Source: Owenweeksia sp965214115 | Lineage (GTDB): Bacteria; Bacteroidota; Bacteroidia; Flavobacteriales; Schleiferiaceae | NCBI GenBank assembly: GCA_965214115.1 | Contig: CBDCAU010000002.1 | Location: 124,001 to 188,000 of the forward strand | DNA: 64,000 nucleotides | Direction of reading: 5' to 3' | Part shown: positions 49,345 to 57,474 of the stretch, one piece after another | How positions within the stretch are numbered: the first letter of the stretch is position 1 | Layout of the letters: each line of letters begins with the position of its first letter | The notes under the pieces: model-generated | The model's database searches: none | What the model was told of the DNA's origin: nothing | The model's input: only the letters and a program-made list of their open reading frames with translations | Translations under genes and position numbers: made by a program

Positions 49345-50913
49345 TCATTCAAAAAATATCTGCCCCGCCGCCAATTTTTCATCCATTTTTAAAGAATAAA
49401 AATAAACGCCGGAGGGAACAGGATTTCCCGCCTCATTTTTACCATCCCAAATAATGGAATGCTCGCCCCTCCCCATCTTTTTCTGCACTAACTTTTGAAT
49501 CAAATTGCCACGCAAATCATAAATAAAAAGATTTACAAAAGCACTTTCTTCCAAAGAAAAATCCAACGTCACCTTTTCCTTGGCGGGATTGGGATAAACT
49601 TCTACCACGGAATTTGATGCCACCAAATTTTCATCCAAACCGATGGGATTCTGCATCAGGCTGTCAATATTAATATGCTCGTCCCCAGCTTGGTAGAGCA
49701 AGAAATGGAAATAGAAAATAAACATTTCATCGGTAGTGTTCAGTCCCGCGCAGATGGTCTGCGGCGGGTTGAACGGGTTGTGCGGGTTGCCGGGGCGATT
49801 GTCGTAAGTGGCTGTGCCGAAGAGTCTCCCGCCCTTTTCCAGCTTTTGCATTCTTTGGAAAAAATAGAAATCCTGCCATTCAAAATCCCAGTGCGGGATG
49901 TGGATGAGCGGCGTGGTGTCGCTGTTAGGGCCGATAGCGTAGCTCTCCATCGACTTGCCCAAAAGGTGGCAGTGCGGAAAAATGCTCAACAAAGAAACAT
50001 CCGCTGGAATACCCGTCGATGAACTTGGAAACCAATCCGTTACGGTTTTTACCGCATTGGCGTTCACACAAAAATTCCAGTTTTCCAAGAGCGGCGCGGT
50101 CTGGATTTCGCGCACGCCGGTTTCGTTTTCATCATAAAAATAAAAATGCACCGCCGTGCTGTCTTTTTGGCCCGCCGAGCCTTCCGGATAGTGCATCGCC
50201 AAAATGACGTTGGAACCCGCCGGCAGCGTCATCCCCGTTTTGAAATTCCCGCCATTGGGAAACAAAGTCGGCTGGCCGCCCGGTGCGTAGCCGGTCACCA
50301 TATTCCCCGTGCTGGGGCTGCCACAGTCGCCGCCCACGGTGTCGCCCACGTACTGCCCCGTCGGGTCGATGAACACCAACGTATGGTGGACAATTTGGCG
50401 GTTGCCCGGAATCACTTCCACGGCTTTTATTTTCCGGTCTTTGGTCAGCCCCGATGGGATGGACACGCAGATGTAATCGTCTTTGCTGGATGTGGCTTTG
50501 CTGGTGTAAACGGGCATTTGCACTTTCAAATTCGGCGTGCCGAGGATGCCGCCGCGCGGGTAAAAAGGTGGCGCCGGTGCTTGGGTCAAATCTCCGGAAG
50601 GCGCGTTTGCCCCCGCCCACGCCACGATTTTTTGGCGCTCGTTGTCGGTCAGAATCCGCTCGTGGACGAAGCGTTGATAATTCGTGTCGGGCTTCCAAGG
50701 CGGCATCAATCCGGACTGGACTTGGTAGGCCATTGAGCTGGCCCACGGTTTTGCATCAGAATAGTCCATCATCGAAAAATTGGCTATCCCATTGGGATTG
50801 TGGCAGTTGGTGCAGTTTTTATAAAGAATAGATGCGATTTCGCCGCTCCAAGTAGGCTGGGCGGAGAGAGTGAAAACGGAAATTCCAAAAAGGAAAGTAG
50901 CGACATTTTTCAT
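49345..50913 (-). CDS. Secreted copper monooxygenase-like protein with a c-type haem motif and type IX tail
   Basis: 522 residues. A signal peptide (MKNVATFLFGISVFTLSAQ) is followed by a haem c motif CTNCH (Cys34, Cys37, His38) within a short cytochrome-like region, WPGLMPPWKP-like (SGLMPPWKPDTNY) and AWAGANAPSG. Residues about 130-400 resemble the copper type II ascorbate-dependent monooxygenase (PHM-like) fold: NRQIVHHTLVFIDPTG, VILAMHYPEG, SIFPHCHLLGKSMESYAIG. These His motifs would bind two coppers. The end is a sorting or FlgD-like domain (VEVYPNPAKEKVTLDFS, IIWDGKNEAGNPVPSGVYFY). Substrate unknown. It is followed after 7 bases by the second DUF1016 gene. Confidence 0.8.
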   Translation of the reverse strand: MKNVATFLFGISVFTLSAQPTWSGEIASILYKNCTNCHNPNGIANFSMMDYSDAKPWASSMAYQVQSGLMPPWKPDTNYQRFVHERILTDNERQKIVAWAGANAPSGDLTQAPAPPFYPRGGILGTPNLKVQMPVYTSKATSSKDDYICVSIPSGLTKDRKIKAVEVIPGNRQIVHHTLVFIDPTGQYVGDTVGGDCGSPSTGNMVTGYAPGGQPTLFPNGGNFKTGMTLPAGSNVILAMHYPEGSAGQKDSTAVHFYFYDENETGVREIQTAPLLENWNFCVNANAVKTVTDWFPSSSTGIPADVSLLSIFPHCHLLGKSMESYAIGPNSDTTPLIHIPHWDFEWQDFYFFQRMQKLEKGGRLFGTATYDNRPGNPHNPFNPPQTICAGLNTTDEMFIFYFHFLLYQAGDEHINIDSLMQNPIGLDENLVASNSVVEVYPNPAKEKVTLDFSLEESAFVNLFIYDLRGNLIQKLVQKKMGRGEHSIIWDGKNEAGNPVPSGVYFYSLKMDEKLAAGQIFFE

Positions 50914-51061
50914 TGAAAAGTGGATTTTGAAAAGCGGAACAAGGTAAAAATTTTAGGAATGGGAAGGTTTGAAAATTTTACTATCTACCCGACCAATTTT
51001 GAAAATCTGTTGCGACTTTGATTTTCTTATTAAAAAATGACCTGTCTTTTATATAAGGCCA

Positions 51062-51103
51062 TAAAAAAAAAGGAACGATTTTCTATAAAAAAAATCGTTC
51101 CTT
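51062..51103. terminator. Terminator of the 124-residue protein gene
   Basis: AAGGAACGATTTT (51070-51082) pairs with AAAATCGTTCCTT (51091-51103); nine T follow on the minus strand. It is symmetrical enough to act in both directions. Confidence 0.75.
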
Positions 51104-51126
51104 ATCGATTGAAAATCTTTAGTGTT

Positions 51127-51501
51127 TTACACACTTCTTTTGGTAAAATAAGAATTTAGCAGGTTGTTCACCAAATTGATATAATTCGCCTTTTCCAGCG
51201 GATCGTCAAATGTTTTGTCCAAATCCTTAGCCTTGCCTTCCAGCATCACCCGCTTGTGGTGGTTTTCGTTTTTAGGGTCTCGGTGCATCATCGCCACATA
51301 ATCATCATCGGCCAGTTTGGCATTTTTTAGCCAAGTTTCCAGTTTGTTGGTGGCCTGTTTTTTATCCTTGGCGGCAAAGGCGTAAAAGCTAAGCCCCAGC
51401 AAGGTTTCGTGGCGAGCGGGGCGCAGGGCCAAGAGTTTGCTCTCCACCTTGGTCTTGGTTTTCTCGTCCGAAAGCTGGAACGTAACTACGTAATTGTTCA
51501 T
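51127..51501 (-). CDS. Hypothetical protein
   Basis: 124 residues, no signal peptide or membrane segment, not recognised. It starts MNNYVVTFQLSDEKTKTKVE and has an alpha/beta look: a strand, helix (KVESKLLALRP), strand (SFYAFAAKDKKQATNKLETW), and a Lys/Asn-rich C-terminal half (YVAMMHRDPKNENHHKRVML, LNSYFTKRSV). The first part resembles a ferredoxin-like beta-alpha-beta unit. It is transcribed alone with a strong terminator, so it is probably a real gene. Confidence 0.6.
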   Translation of the reverse strand: MNNYVVTFQLSDEKTKTKVESKLLALRPARHETLLGLSFYAFAAKDKKQATNKLETWLKNAKLADDDYVAMMHRDPKNENHHKRVMLEGKAKDLDKTFDDPLEKANYINLVNNLLNSYFTKRSV

Positions 51502-51849
51502 CTAAAAAAAATGTTTCGGAAAGCAACGGCGATTGTGCGTCTTTGTTTGATAGAATGGTTCTATATTCAAAAAGGGTGCTTTCAAATTGTTGCAACGTTC
51601 CTTCGCTGATGGAAGAAAATTCTTAATTTTTTAATGTTTGAAACATTGAAAAAGATCTTCAGTATTTCGATACCCCGAGAAACGCCATCAAAAAAGACCC
51701 CTGCCCTTTTCTATCAACCTGGCGCGTTCATCGTCATCACCTGAGGGTTGGGGCTCCGGAACTATTATTTGGGAGCGTTGATTTTAAATATTCTTATATC
51801 AAAGAAAAACTTGTCCTTTTATTGATATAAGACCCATTTATTTTTGAAC
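51502..51849. other. Gap upstream of the insertion element
   Basis: No gene is seen. A 10-bp inverted repeat (CTTATATCAA at 51793-51802, TTGATATAAG at 51822-51831) forms a hairpin just outside the element. Confidence 0.5.
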
Positions 51850-52736
51850 TTGTCAAAAGACAGTTTTTGAAAAAACACCAATGGCACTAAAGCATTGTAA
51901 ACCAATACCCTGTACCATTGGTGAAAAAATATATGTTGCACAAAAGTATCATAAAAAAGAGCTGTGCCCGCACCTGAGCTTCGGCAACGGGCGGGGCAAC
52001 GCGAAGGTGGAGGACTGGCAGGTGGTCCAGGCGGTGCTGTACCGGCTGAAGACGGGCTGCCAGTGGCGCGAGCTGCCCGTGCGGCAGTTCTTCGCGGTGG
52101 GCTACAGGTGGCAGAGCGTGTACCACCACTTCCGCAAGTGGTGCCGGGACGGCAGCTGGGAAAAGGCTTGGCGGGGGGCCCTGGAGAAGCACAAGGCCGG
52201 GCTGGACATGTCCAGCGTGCAGCTGGACGGCTCGCACACCCCGGCCAAGCGGGGCGGCGGGGCGGTGGCCTACCAGGGCAGGAAGAAGTGCCGCACCACC
52301 AACATGCTGTTCCTGACCGACAGGCGGGGGCAGCCGCTGGCCTGCGGCGACGCGGCGGCCGGCAACCACCACGACACCCACGGCCTGGCCGGGCAGGTGA
52401 AGCGGATGCTGGGCGCGCTGGAGGCCTCGGAAATCCCCACCGGGGGGCTGTTCCTGAACGCGGACGCGGGCTTCGACGCCCAAGAGTTCAGGGACTTTTT
52501 GGAGGACGCGGAGATAAACGCAAACATCCGCCCCAACCCCAGGAACGGCGGCGGCGAGGGGCACTTCTTCGACGAGCTGCTGTACGGGCACAGGTTCGTG
52601 GTGGAGAGGACCAACGCCTGGCTCGACGGGTTCAAGGCGCTGCTGGTGCGCTTCGAGACCAGCCCGCTGCACTGGAAAGCCCTGCACTGGCTGGCGTTTG
52701 CGGTAATTTTGCTGAGGTGAATTTGACTTTAGACAA
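51850..52736 (+). mobile_element. IS5-type insertion sequence
   Basis: Imperfect terminal inverted repeats: the left end begins TTGTCAAAAGACAGTTTTT (51850-51868) and the complement of the right end begins TTGTCTAAAGTCAAATTCAC (from 52736). They enclose one transposase gene. The body is far more GC-rich than the rest of the window, with strong GC at third positions, so it arrived recently from another genome. The exact ends and target duplication could not be fixed. Confidence 0.65.
51881..52720 (+). CDS. IS5-family DDE transposase
   Basis: 279 residues. N-terminal DUF4096-like domain (QVVQAVLYRLKTGCQWRELP, then WQSVYHHFRKWCRDGSWEKA) and a DDE catalytic domain: Asp116 in VQLDGSHTPAKRGGG, Asp195 in FLNADAGFDAQEF and Glu242 in VVERTNAWLDGFKALLVRFE. 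YxxR(Y)ERT-type signature is replaced by HRFVVERTNAW, as in the single-frame IS5 subgroups. All three acidic residues and the full length are present, so it could be active. The first ~27 codons are AT-rich like the host and the rest GC-rich, which is odd. Confidence 0.9.
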   Translation: MALKHCKPIPCTIGEKIYVAQKYHKKELCPHLSFGNGRGNAKVEDWQVVQAVLYRLKTGCQWRELPVRQFFAVGYRWQSVYHHFRKWCRDGSWEKAWRGALEKHKAGLDMSSVQLDGSHTPAKRGGGAVAYQGRKKCRTTNMLFLTDRRGQPLACGDAAAGNHHDTHGLAGQVKRMLGALEASEIPTGGLFLNADAGFDAQEFRDFLEDAEINANIRPNPRNGGGEGHFFDELLYGHRFVVERTNAWLDGFKALLVRFETSPLHWKALHWLAFAVILLR

Positions 52737-52845
52737 CTTCTTTATCAAGAATGCTAATCGCAAAAAAACTCTCCATAATTGCTAAACCTTTACAAGATGA
52801 GAAAGTTATACTTTTCACTTTTACACCACAATAAAACAAATTAAT

Positions 52846-53481
52846 ATGGCAGAAATTGGAATCGAAAAAAAGAAGCCCGTTTGGCCGTGGGTATTGCTGG
52901 CACTGCTGATCATCGGCGTGATCGCGGTTTTCTTTTGGCCAGACGATGACGACGGCTCGGAAGACAACACCGAGGAAATGTACCAAGACGAGGAACTGGG
53001 TAGCGATGAGATGGACGACAAAGAGCGTAGCGCAATGGAGAATGCCGATGACGGCGGTGCGTTGGCCATCTTTGCAAATCACATAGATAACGAGCAAGGC
53101 AGGATGGGCCTCGACCACGAGTACACACACCGCGCGTTCACTTTGCTTTCCGATGCCATCCACCAAGTGGCGGACGAGCGCGACTATGACATCCAAGCAG
53201 ACTTGGACAACTTGGACACTTGGGCCGACCAACTGAAGGTAGATCCCCAATCGCTGAAACACGCCGACCTTATCAAGAAAGGTTTTGAGCGCGCGATAGC
53301 CATTTTGGACGGTATGCAAAAGGCGGAGTTCCCCGACCAAAGCAATGAATTAGAGCCGCTACGCAAACATAGCAACGAAATGAGGGCGGGCGTGCCTACC
53401 TTGGAGCAAAAATCTACCGTTAAGGGATTTTTTGATGCCGCCGCCAACTTGCTGAACGACTGGCAACCCGCCAATAATTGA
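52846..53481 (+). CDS. Membrane-anchored protein of unknown function
   Basis: 211 residues. One N-terminal membrane helix (PWVLLALLIIGVIAVFFWP, residues 13-31), then an acidic linker (DDDDGSEDNTEEMYQDEELG) and a helical domain outside the membrane from about residue 70 (EYTHRAFTLLSDAIHQVADE, LDTWADQLKVDPQSLKHADL, KSTVKGFFDAAANLLNDW). No family recognised. It forms a pair with the PRC-barrel gene 19 bases downstream. Such pairs in this phylum are often linked to osmotic or general stress, but that is only context. Confidence 0.65.
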   Translation: MAEIGIEKKKPVWPWVLLALLIIGVIAVFFWPDDDDGSEDNTEEMYQDEELGSDEMDDKERSAMENADDGGALAIFANHIDNEQGRMGLDHEYTHRAFTLLSDAIHQVADERDYDIQADLDNLDTWADQLKVDPQSLKHADLIKKGFERAIAILDGMQKAEFPDQSNELEPLRKHSNEMRAGVPTLEQKSTVKGFFDAAANLLNDWQPANN

Positions 53482-53500
53482 ACCCCAAAACATAAACAAT

Positions 53501-54025
53501 ATGAGCGATACAGATAAACATCTCCATTACCTGCACGAGCTTTCGGGCTGGAAGGTGGAAAGCGACGACCCCGACGTGAGGGGCTGGGACGTGGTGGACG
53601 CGCAAGGCCGCACCATCGGCAAAGTGGACAACCTGCTGGTGAGCAAGGAGGCTGAAAAAGTGCGCTACCTCGATGTGGACGTGGCGGACGACATCATCGA
53701 AGAAGGCCACGACCCGCTGGCCGCGCAGGACGATAGTGCGGGCGTGCACGAATTTATCAACGAGGACGGCGAAACGCACCTCATCATCCCCATCGGGATG
53801 GTGCGGCTGGACACCGAGAACAACAAGGTGATTTCCGACGACGTGAACCGCGACACCTTTGCGCGCACCAAGCGCATCGCGCCCCATCAGCCGGTTACGA
53901 AAGACTACGAAGTCCAAACCCTGCGCACCTACCGCGGTAAAGATGTAGTAGGTCCTAATTGCCGTGTGGACGATGAGTATTACGAAAGGGAGGAGTTCAA
54001 CAATCCTTCTTATCTGAGAAGGTAA
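53501..54025 (+). CDS. PRC-barrel domain protein
   Basis: 174 residues. A PRC-barrel core spans about residues 8-110: LHYLHELSGWKVESDDPDVR, GWDVVDAQGRTIGKVDNLLV, KVRYLDVDVADDI, then THLIIPIGMVRLDTENNKVI. The rest (RDTFARTKRIAP; DEYYEREEFNNPSYLRR) resembles stress-related members found with YsnF-type proteins. The family binds small ligands or proteins; the role here is unknown. It ends in a strong terminator. Confidence 0.8.
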   Translation: MSDTDKHLHYLHELSGWKVESDDPDVRGWDVVDAQGRTIGKVDNLLVSKEAEKVRYLDVDVADDIIEEGHDPLAAQDDSAGVHEFINEDGETHLIIPIGMVRLDTENNKVISDDVNRDTFARTKRIAPHQPVTKDYEVQTLRTYRGKDVVGPNCRVDDEYYEREEFNNPSYLRR

Positions 54026-54047
54026 AAGTTTTCCTTTTTAAAAGACA

Positions 54048-54084
54048 AAACCCGCCGGAGATTTTTCTTTGGACGGGTTTTTTT
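54048..54084 (+). terminator. Terminator after the PRC-barrel gene
   Basis: AAACCCG (54048-54054) pairs with CGGGTTT (54074-54080), followed by T-rich sequence (seven T in all). Confidence 0.75.
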
Positions 54085-54113
54085 GTGAATTTATTTTAAT
54101 CAAAAAAAAGCTC

Positions 54114-54332
54114 TCAGGCATACATCAATTTGCCTTTGGGTTTTGGGATTTCTCAGCCTAATACTTTGGCGGTTTCCATCTATTCTTGAATAATAGTTTG
54201 AACGTTTTCCAAGGCCTCCGAATAGGATTGGCCGTCACCTGCGCAGCCCGCCAATTCAGGTACTTCGGCGATGATAGCTTCGTCGGGTTTGCTCCAATAA
54301 ATGATGATTTCGTATTTCAGATTATCTTCCAT
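54114..54332 (-). pseudogene. HicB/UPF0150-like antitoxin gene with two premature stops
   Basis: From ATG 54332 the frame reads MEDNLKYEIIIYWSKPDEAI, then IAEVPELAGCAGDGQSYSEA and LENVQTIIQE, a TAG, METAKVLG, a TGA, and EIPKPKGKLMYA with a final TGA at 54116-54114. The family normally continues as WIETAKELGxxIPEPKGRLMYA, so the TAG (54182-54180) replaces a Trp codon, and the TGA a later one. The N-terminal 50 residues could still be made. No HicA toxin is adjacent. Confidence 0.7.
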
Positions 54333-54363
54333 CTCCGTTTAATAGTAGCCCGTATTTCAGTAA

Positions 54364-54383
54364 AATCGCACGGCCGTGCGATT
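54364..54383. repeat. 20-bp perfect palindrome, copy 1
   Basis: AATCGCACGGCCGTGCGATT, identical to 55439-55458. The two copies lie on either side of the DUF58 gene. Confidence 0.85.
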
Positions 54384-54445
54384 CACGTAAATCCAAACAA
54401 AAAAATCCGTCAAAATCCGCCGAATCCGCGTCATCCGTTTTCCCC

Positions 54446-55378
54446 TTACTTCATCCTCTTCCTTTTCAAAAGATACCCCTGCAAAACCGGATGATACCCC
54501 CGCGCCACGTCCGCTTCCACCAAGTCGATTTTGTACTGCAAACATTTCACCCGCAGCCGCTTTTTGAAATCCTCCATTTCCCGTTGGTAATCATCGCGGA
54601 TTTCGTTGGGATTGAGTTTCAGCACTTTGCCCGTTTCCATATCCACGAAGCGGTGCGGGCGCTCGGAAAAACCGAAGTCCACCTCGGTGCTTTGGTCGGT
54701 CGTCCAAAAAAGCACCAGCTCGTGCTTGTTGTATTTCAGGTGTTGCAGCGCATCGAAGATTTCCGCCTCGTTTTCCTGCATTTCAAACAAATCCGAAAAC
54801 AAAATCACCAGCGACCGCTTGTGAATTTTCTGGGCAATTTCGTGCAAGGCTTTCGCCAACGGTTTCTTGGTTTCTGCCTGCCGCTGATATTCTGACAAAA
54901 CTTTGAAAAGTTCGGTATTGATCAATTTATGGTGCTGAAAAGTGGAGCGCGCCGCCGTGTGCGTATCGTGATTTCCAAACAAACTCAGTCCCACCGCGTC
55001 CCGTTGTTTTTTCAATAAATTCATCAGCGCCAGCGAGGCCACCGTACTGAACAACAGCTTGTTGGGATTTTGCACGTCCATCATCCGGCCTTCAGGATAA
55101 AACATACTCCCGCTGGTGTCGATGACCAGCCGCGCACGCAGGTTCGTCTCCTCTTCGTAGCGTTTGGTATAAAGTCGGTCGGTGCGGCCGTACAGTTTCC
55201 AGTCGATGTTTTTGGTGCTTTCACCGGGATTGTAAATGCGGTGTTCCGAAAATTCCACCGAAAAACCGTGAAAGGGGCTTTTGTGCATCCCCGTGATGAA
55301 GCCTTCCACCACTTGGCGGGCAAAGAGTTCCAGTGATTCGAAGTCGCGGAAGTTTTGGATGTCGAGGGTATTTTCCAT
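54446..55378 (-). CDS. DUF58 domain protein (von Willebrand A-like)
   Basis: 310 residues. The N-terminal half has MHKSPFHGFSVEFSEHRIYN, PGESTKNIDWKLYGRTDRLY and the conserved DUF58 strand RYEEETNLRARLVIDTSGSM. DTSGSM is the MIDAS metal site of the vWA fold, followed by a C-terminal Rossmann-like region (HKRSLVILFSDLFEMQENEA, ELVLFWTTDQSTEVDFGF). DUF58 proteins usually work with a MoxR AAA+ ATPase in a chaperone-like complex. No moxR is in the window, so either the partner is elsewhere or the gene stands alone. Confidence 0.85.
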   Translation of the reverse strand: MENTLDIQNFRDFESLELFARQVVEGFITGMHKSPFHGFSVEFSEHRIYNPGESTKNIDWKLYGRTDRLYTKRYEEETNLRARLVIDTSGSMFYPEGRMMDVQNPNKLLFSTVASLALMNLLKKQRDAVGLSLFGNHDTHTAARSTFQHHKLINTELFKVLSEYQRQAETKKPLAKALHEIAQKIHKRSLVILFSDLFEMQENEAEIFDALQHLKYNKHELVLFWTTDQSTEVDFGFSERPHRFVDMETGKVLKLNPNEIRDDYQREMEDFKKRLRVKCLQYKIDLVEADVARGYHPVLQGYLLKRKRMK

Positions 55379-55438
55379 AGGATTTCAGGAACGCAAGATA
55401 GGCACGCAGATTTCGCGGATGGCGCGGATTTTAGGTAG

Positions 55439-55458
55439 AATCGCACGGCCGTGCGATT
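55439..55458. repeat. 20-bp perfect palindrome, copy 2
   Basis: AATCGCACGGCCGTGCGATT, identical to 54364-54383. Confidence 0.85.
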
Positions 55459-55492
55459 TTACAGGAATCCGGCGTCAGTTCACGCCGCACCT

Positions 55493-55537
55493 TCGCAGGC
55501 TGAAAGTATGCGACTACACAACTTGGGGCGGCACCCC
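55493..55537 (-). repeat. Dispersed repeat R2, third copy
   Basis: On the minus strand CTTGGGGTGCCGCCCCAAG, then TTGTGTAGTCGCATACTTTC, matching the two copies at 15014-15131. It overlaps the end of the HicB-like gene, whose last residues it encodes. Confidence 0.75.
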
Positions 55538-55723
55538 AAGCATACGCCGAGAAATTTCCAAAGGAAAAGCCGCTTCAAAAAAAAGTTCCAACGCTTCAAT
55601 GAGATTGGCACGCGCTTCTTCTACCGTGTCGCCTTGGCTGGCCACGTCCACTTCGGGGCAAAGCGACACATAGCTGGTGCCTTCTCTTTCAATAATGGCG
55701 GTCAGTTCTTTGGAATTTTTCAT
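55514..55723 (-). CDS. HicB-like antitoxin, orphan
   Basis: 69 residues from ATG 55723 (MKNSKELTAIIEREGTSYVS); an upstream start would add an implausible hydrophobic stretch. The HicB fold is clear: LCPEVDVASQGDTVEEARAN and LIEALELFFEAA. The C-terminal DNA-binding part of full HicB is absent. The final residues (GVPPQVV) are encoded by an R2 repeat unit, suggesting that the repeat replaced the original end. No HicA toxin gene is adjacent, so it may be a solitary antitoxin or UPF0150-type protein. Confidence 0.7.
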   Translation of the reverse strand: MKNSKELTAIIEREGTSYVSLCPEVDVASQGDTVEEARANLIEALELFFEAAFPLEISRRMLGVPPQVV

Positions 55724-55801
55724 TTTGTAAAAATAAAAAAAGGCAAGAAGAAAATCCCCGTGCCGCTTATTCATTGCTAAGATGACAATTTTGTCAAATA
55801 A

Positions 55802-56590
55802 TCACTTTTGGATAACCGATTCCCTAACCCACAGCCTGTAGGAAGTATTCATACCTTCGGTAAACATTATTTTGAGATAACCAAATTTGGCGTTCTCGCC
55901 CTCCCCTTTTTTGATGCCGATAAACTGCTCAAGATTTTGCGGAAATTGATAGCAAAAATCTTCTCGGGTGGTGAAATCGTACCAAACCGAATCCTGAGTT
56001 TCTTTGGTTTTCACGTACTCAAAAGTTTGCGCTCCTTTGTTTAGAAATATCTTCTCTTCCCACAAATTGGATGTGGCCGAAAGTTCATCGTTAAAACCCA
56101 AAAGCCTCGGCACCTTTATTTCACTGGTAATTTGCGAGCAAAGGCTGTCGGGCAGCTGGGCAAAACAGGAAATATGATCGTGAGTGATGACGCGCTGTTT
56201 CTGCAAGGCCTGCTCAAAATTATTGGTCTTGCCTTCACATTCATATAAGGTCTGGGAAATAGTTTCAAGCGCCAGTGAAAATTCTGGATTCAAAACCGAG
56301 ATACTGTTGGCATAGAAAATTCCAACCGAGCCATCTGCTGCGTAATTGCGGAACTCTAAATCCATTTTTCCATCCTCATCTACATCCAAACTATCCATCA
56401 GAGTGGTGAAATCTTGATGGTCTTGTTCCAAGTTGATATTGGGATTGAGACGAACTACAGCTCCGTTGCCGTTGGAAAACATCGCAAAACTGGGCGGATC
56501 AGGATTCTCCTGCGCGGTATCATCTTTCTTCTTACAAGCAAACATCGCCAAAACGGTTAGCGAGGCAATAAGTAAATTTTTAGTTTTCAT
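55802..56590 (-). CDS. Lipoprotein of unknown function
   Basis: 262 residues from ATG 56590. Lipoprotein signal MKTKNLLIASLTVLAMFACK, with the lipid-modified Cys at about residue 19. KKKDD after the Cys lacks the surface-export signature of some Bacteroidota lipoproteins. The mature part has acidic loops (DSLDVDEDGKMDLEF, resembling a DxDxDG calcium loop) and Cys pairs (LYECEGKTNNF, ISCFAQLPDSLCSQI). Not recognised beyond that. It is downstream of trxA but separated by that gene's terminator. Confidence 0.65.
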   Translation of the reverse strand: MKTKNLLIASLTVLAMFACKKKDDTAQENPDPPSFAMFSNGNGAVVRLNPNINLEQDHQDFTTLMDSLDVDEDGKMDLEFRNYAADGSVGIFYANSISVLNPEFSLALETISQTLYECEGKTNNFEQALQKQRVITHDHISCFAQLPDSLCSQITSEIKVPRLLGFNDELSATSNLWEEKIFLNKGAQTFEYVKTKETQDSVWYDFTTREDFCYQFPQNLEQFIGIKKGEGENAKFGYLKIMFTEGMNTSYRLWVRESVIQK

Positions 56591-56633
56591 TTTATGGATT
56601 TTGGATTTGACAATTTGCGTGAAAGAAATATAC

Positions 56634-56674
56634 CAAAAAAAATCCCGCCTTCGCAATTTGCGAAGCGGGATTTT
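56634..56674 (-). terminator. Terminator of trxA
   Basis: AATCCCGC-CTTCGCAA / TTGCGAAG-CGGGATT stem-loop with a T-run on the minus strand, 22 bases after the trxA stop. Confidence 0.85.
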
Positions 56675-56695
56675 AAAATTGTAAAATTCTGATAA

Positions 56696-57016
56696 TCAGT
56701 TCATCTGCGCGTCCAGCTTGCCAGCCAAAACGTTTTTAGGCGCCACGCCCACTTGCTTGTCCACGATTTCGCCATTCTTAAAAACCAGCAAAGTCGGGAT
56801 GTTGCGGATGCCGAATTTCATCGAGATTTCTTGGTTCTCGTCCACATTCACCTTGCCGACCACGGCTTTACCGTCATAGTCGCCGGCCAATTCTTCCACG
56901 ATAGGGCCTACCATTCGGCAGGGGCCGCACCATTCTGCCCAAAAGTCCACCAGCACGGGCTTGTCCGACTTCATTACTACTTCTTCAAAATTATCGTTGT
57001 TGATTTCAACAGCCAT
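56696..57016 (-). CDS. trxA: Thioredoxin
   Basis: 106 residues. Cytoplasmic dithiol reductant. The active site is WCGPC (Cys30, Cys33) in VLVDFWAEWCGPCRMVGP; the cis-Pro loop is FGIRNIPTLLVFKNGE; the end KNVLAGKLDAQMN is normal. A TACTTTTG box (57060-57053 on the minus strand, TAnnTTTG) lies 37 bases upstream of the start, without a good -33 TTG. Confidence 0.95.
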   Translation of the reverse strand: MAVEINNDNFEEVVMKSDKPVLVDFWAEWCGPCRMVGPIVEELAGDYDGKAVVGKVNVDENQEISMKFGIRNIPTLLVFKNGEIVDKQVGVAPKNVLAGKLDAQMN

Positions 57017-57474
57017 CTTAATAGAGGTTTAAATTAAAATTTTTTCGTTCCGCAAAAGTACTACAAAGGTCTTGCCGCGTCCGTCTTTCGGACGACTTGG
57101 CAGGGGGTTGTGGTTTTGGATTGTTGAGTTAATTGGTTATTGGGTTATTTCGGCGAAACGGAAATTGGGGTCGGAGCGGCGACTCAGCTCCCCTCCTTTT
57201 TTAAAAAAGGAGGGGTGGAAATTCCGACTTTCTTAAGTCGTCGGAATTTTCGGGCCTGTCTCGCCTATGCGGGGGTGGTTTGTTTTCGGCCGTTGAGAAA
57301 ATCAGGGTGGTTTAAATCACAATGAATTCAAAAAACACCACCCCGCTTTTTTCGGCATTAAGCGGTAGCCGAAAAAACCACCCCTCCTCGCGAGCGAGGA
57401 TGGGAGCTGGGCCGCCGCTAACCTTCACTTCTTTGCAAACCTCAAAACACTTCACACCCTTCTTTCTCAAAAAC
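57017..57474. repeat. Repeat-rich gap between trxA and higA
   Basis: It holds the stems CTCCCCTCCTTTTTTAAAAA with AGGAGGGG (57190-57215), a 29-bp palindrome with AATT ends (57220-57248; AATTCCGACTT / AAGTCG-T-CGGAATT), GTCCGTCTTTCGGAC near 57080, and CCTCCTCGCGAGCGAGGATG near 57385. Short open frames across it have no family resemblance. No gene is called. Confidence 0.65.

Noticed and set aside
51850..52736. Exact target-site duplication of the IS5-type element
   Set aside because: Flanking bases do not give a clear duplication; the terminal repeats are imperfect, so the ends could be off by a few bases.
54186..54494. Plus-strand 102-codon frame opposite the HicB-like remnant
   Set aside because: No resemblance to any family; the minus strand shows recognisable HicB-like sequence instead.
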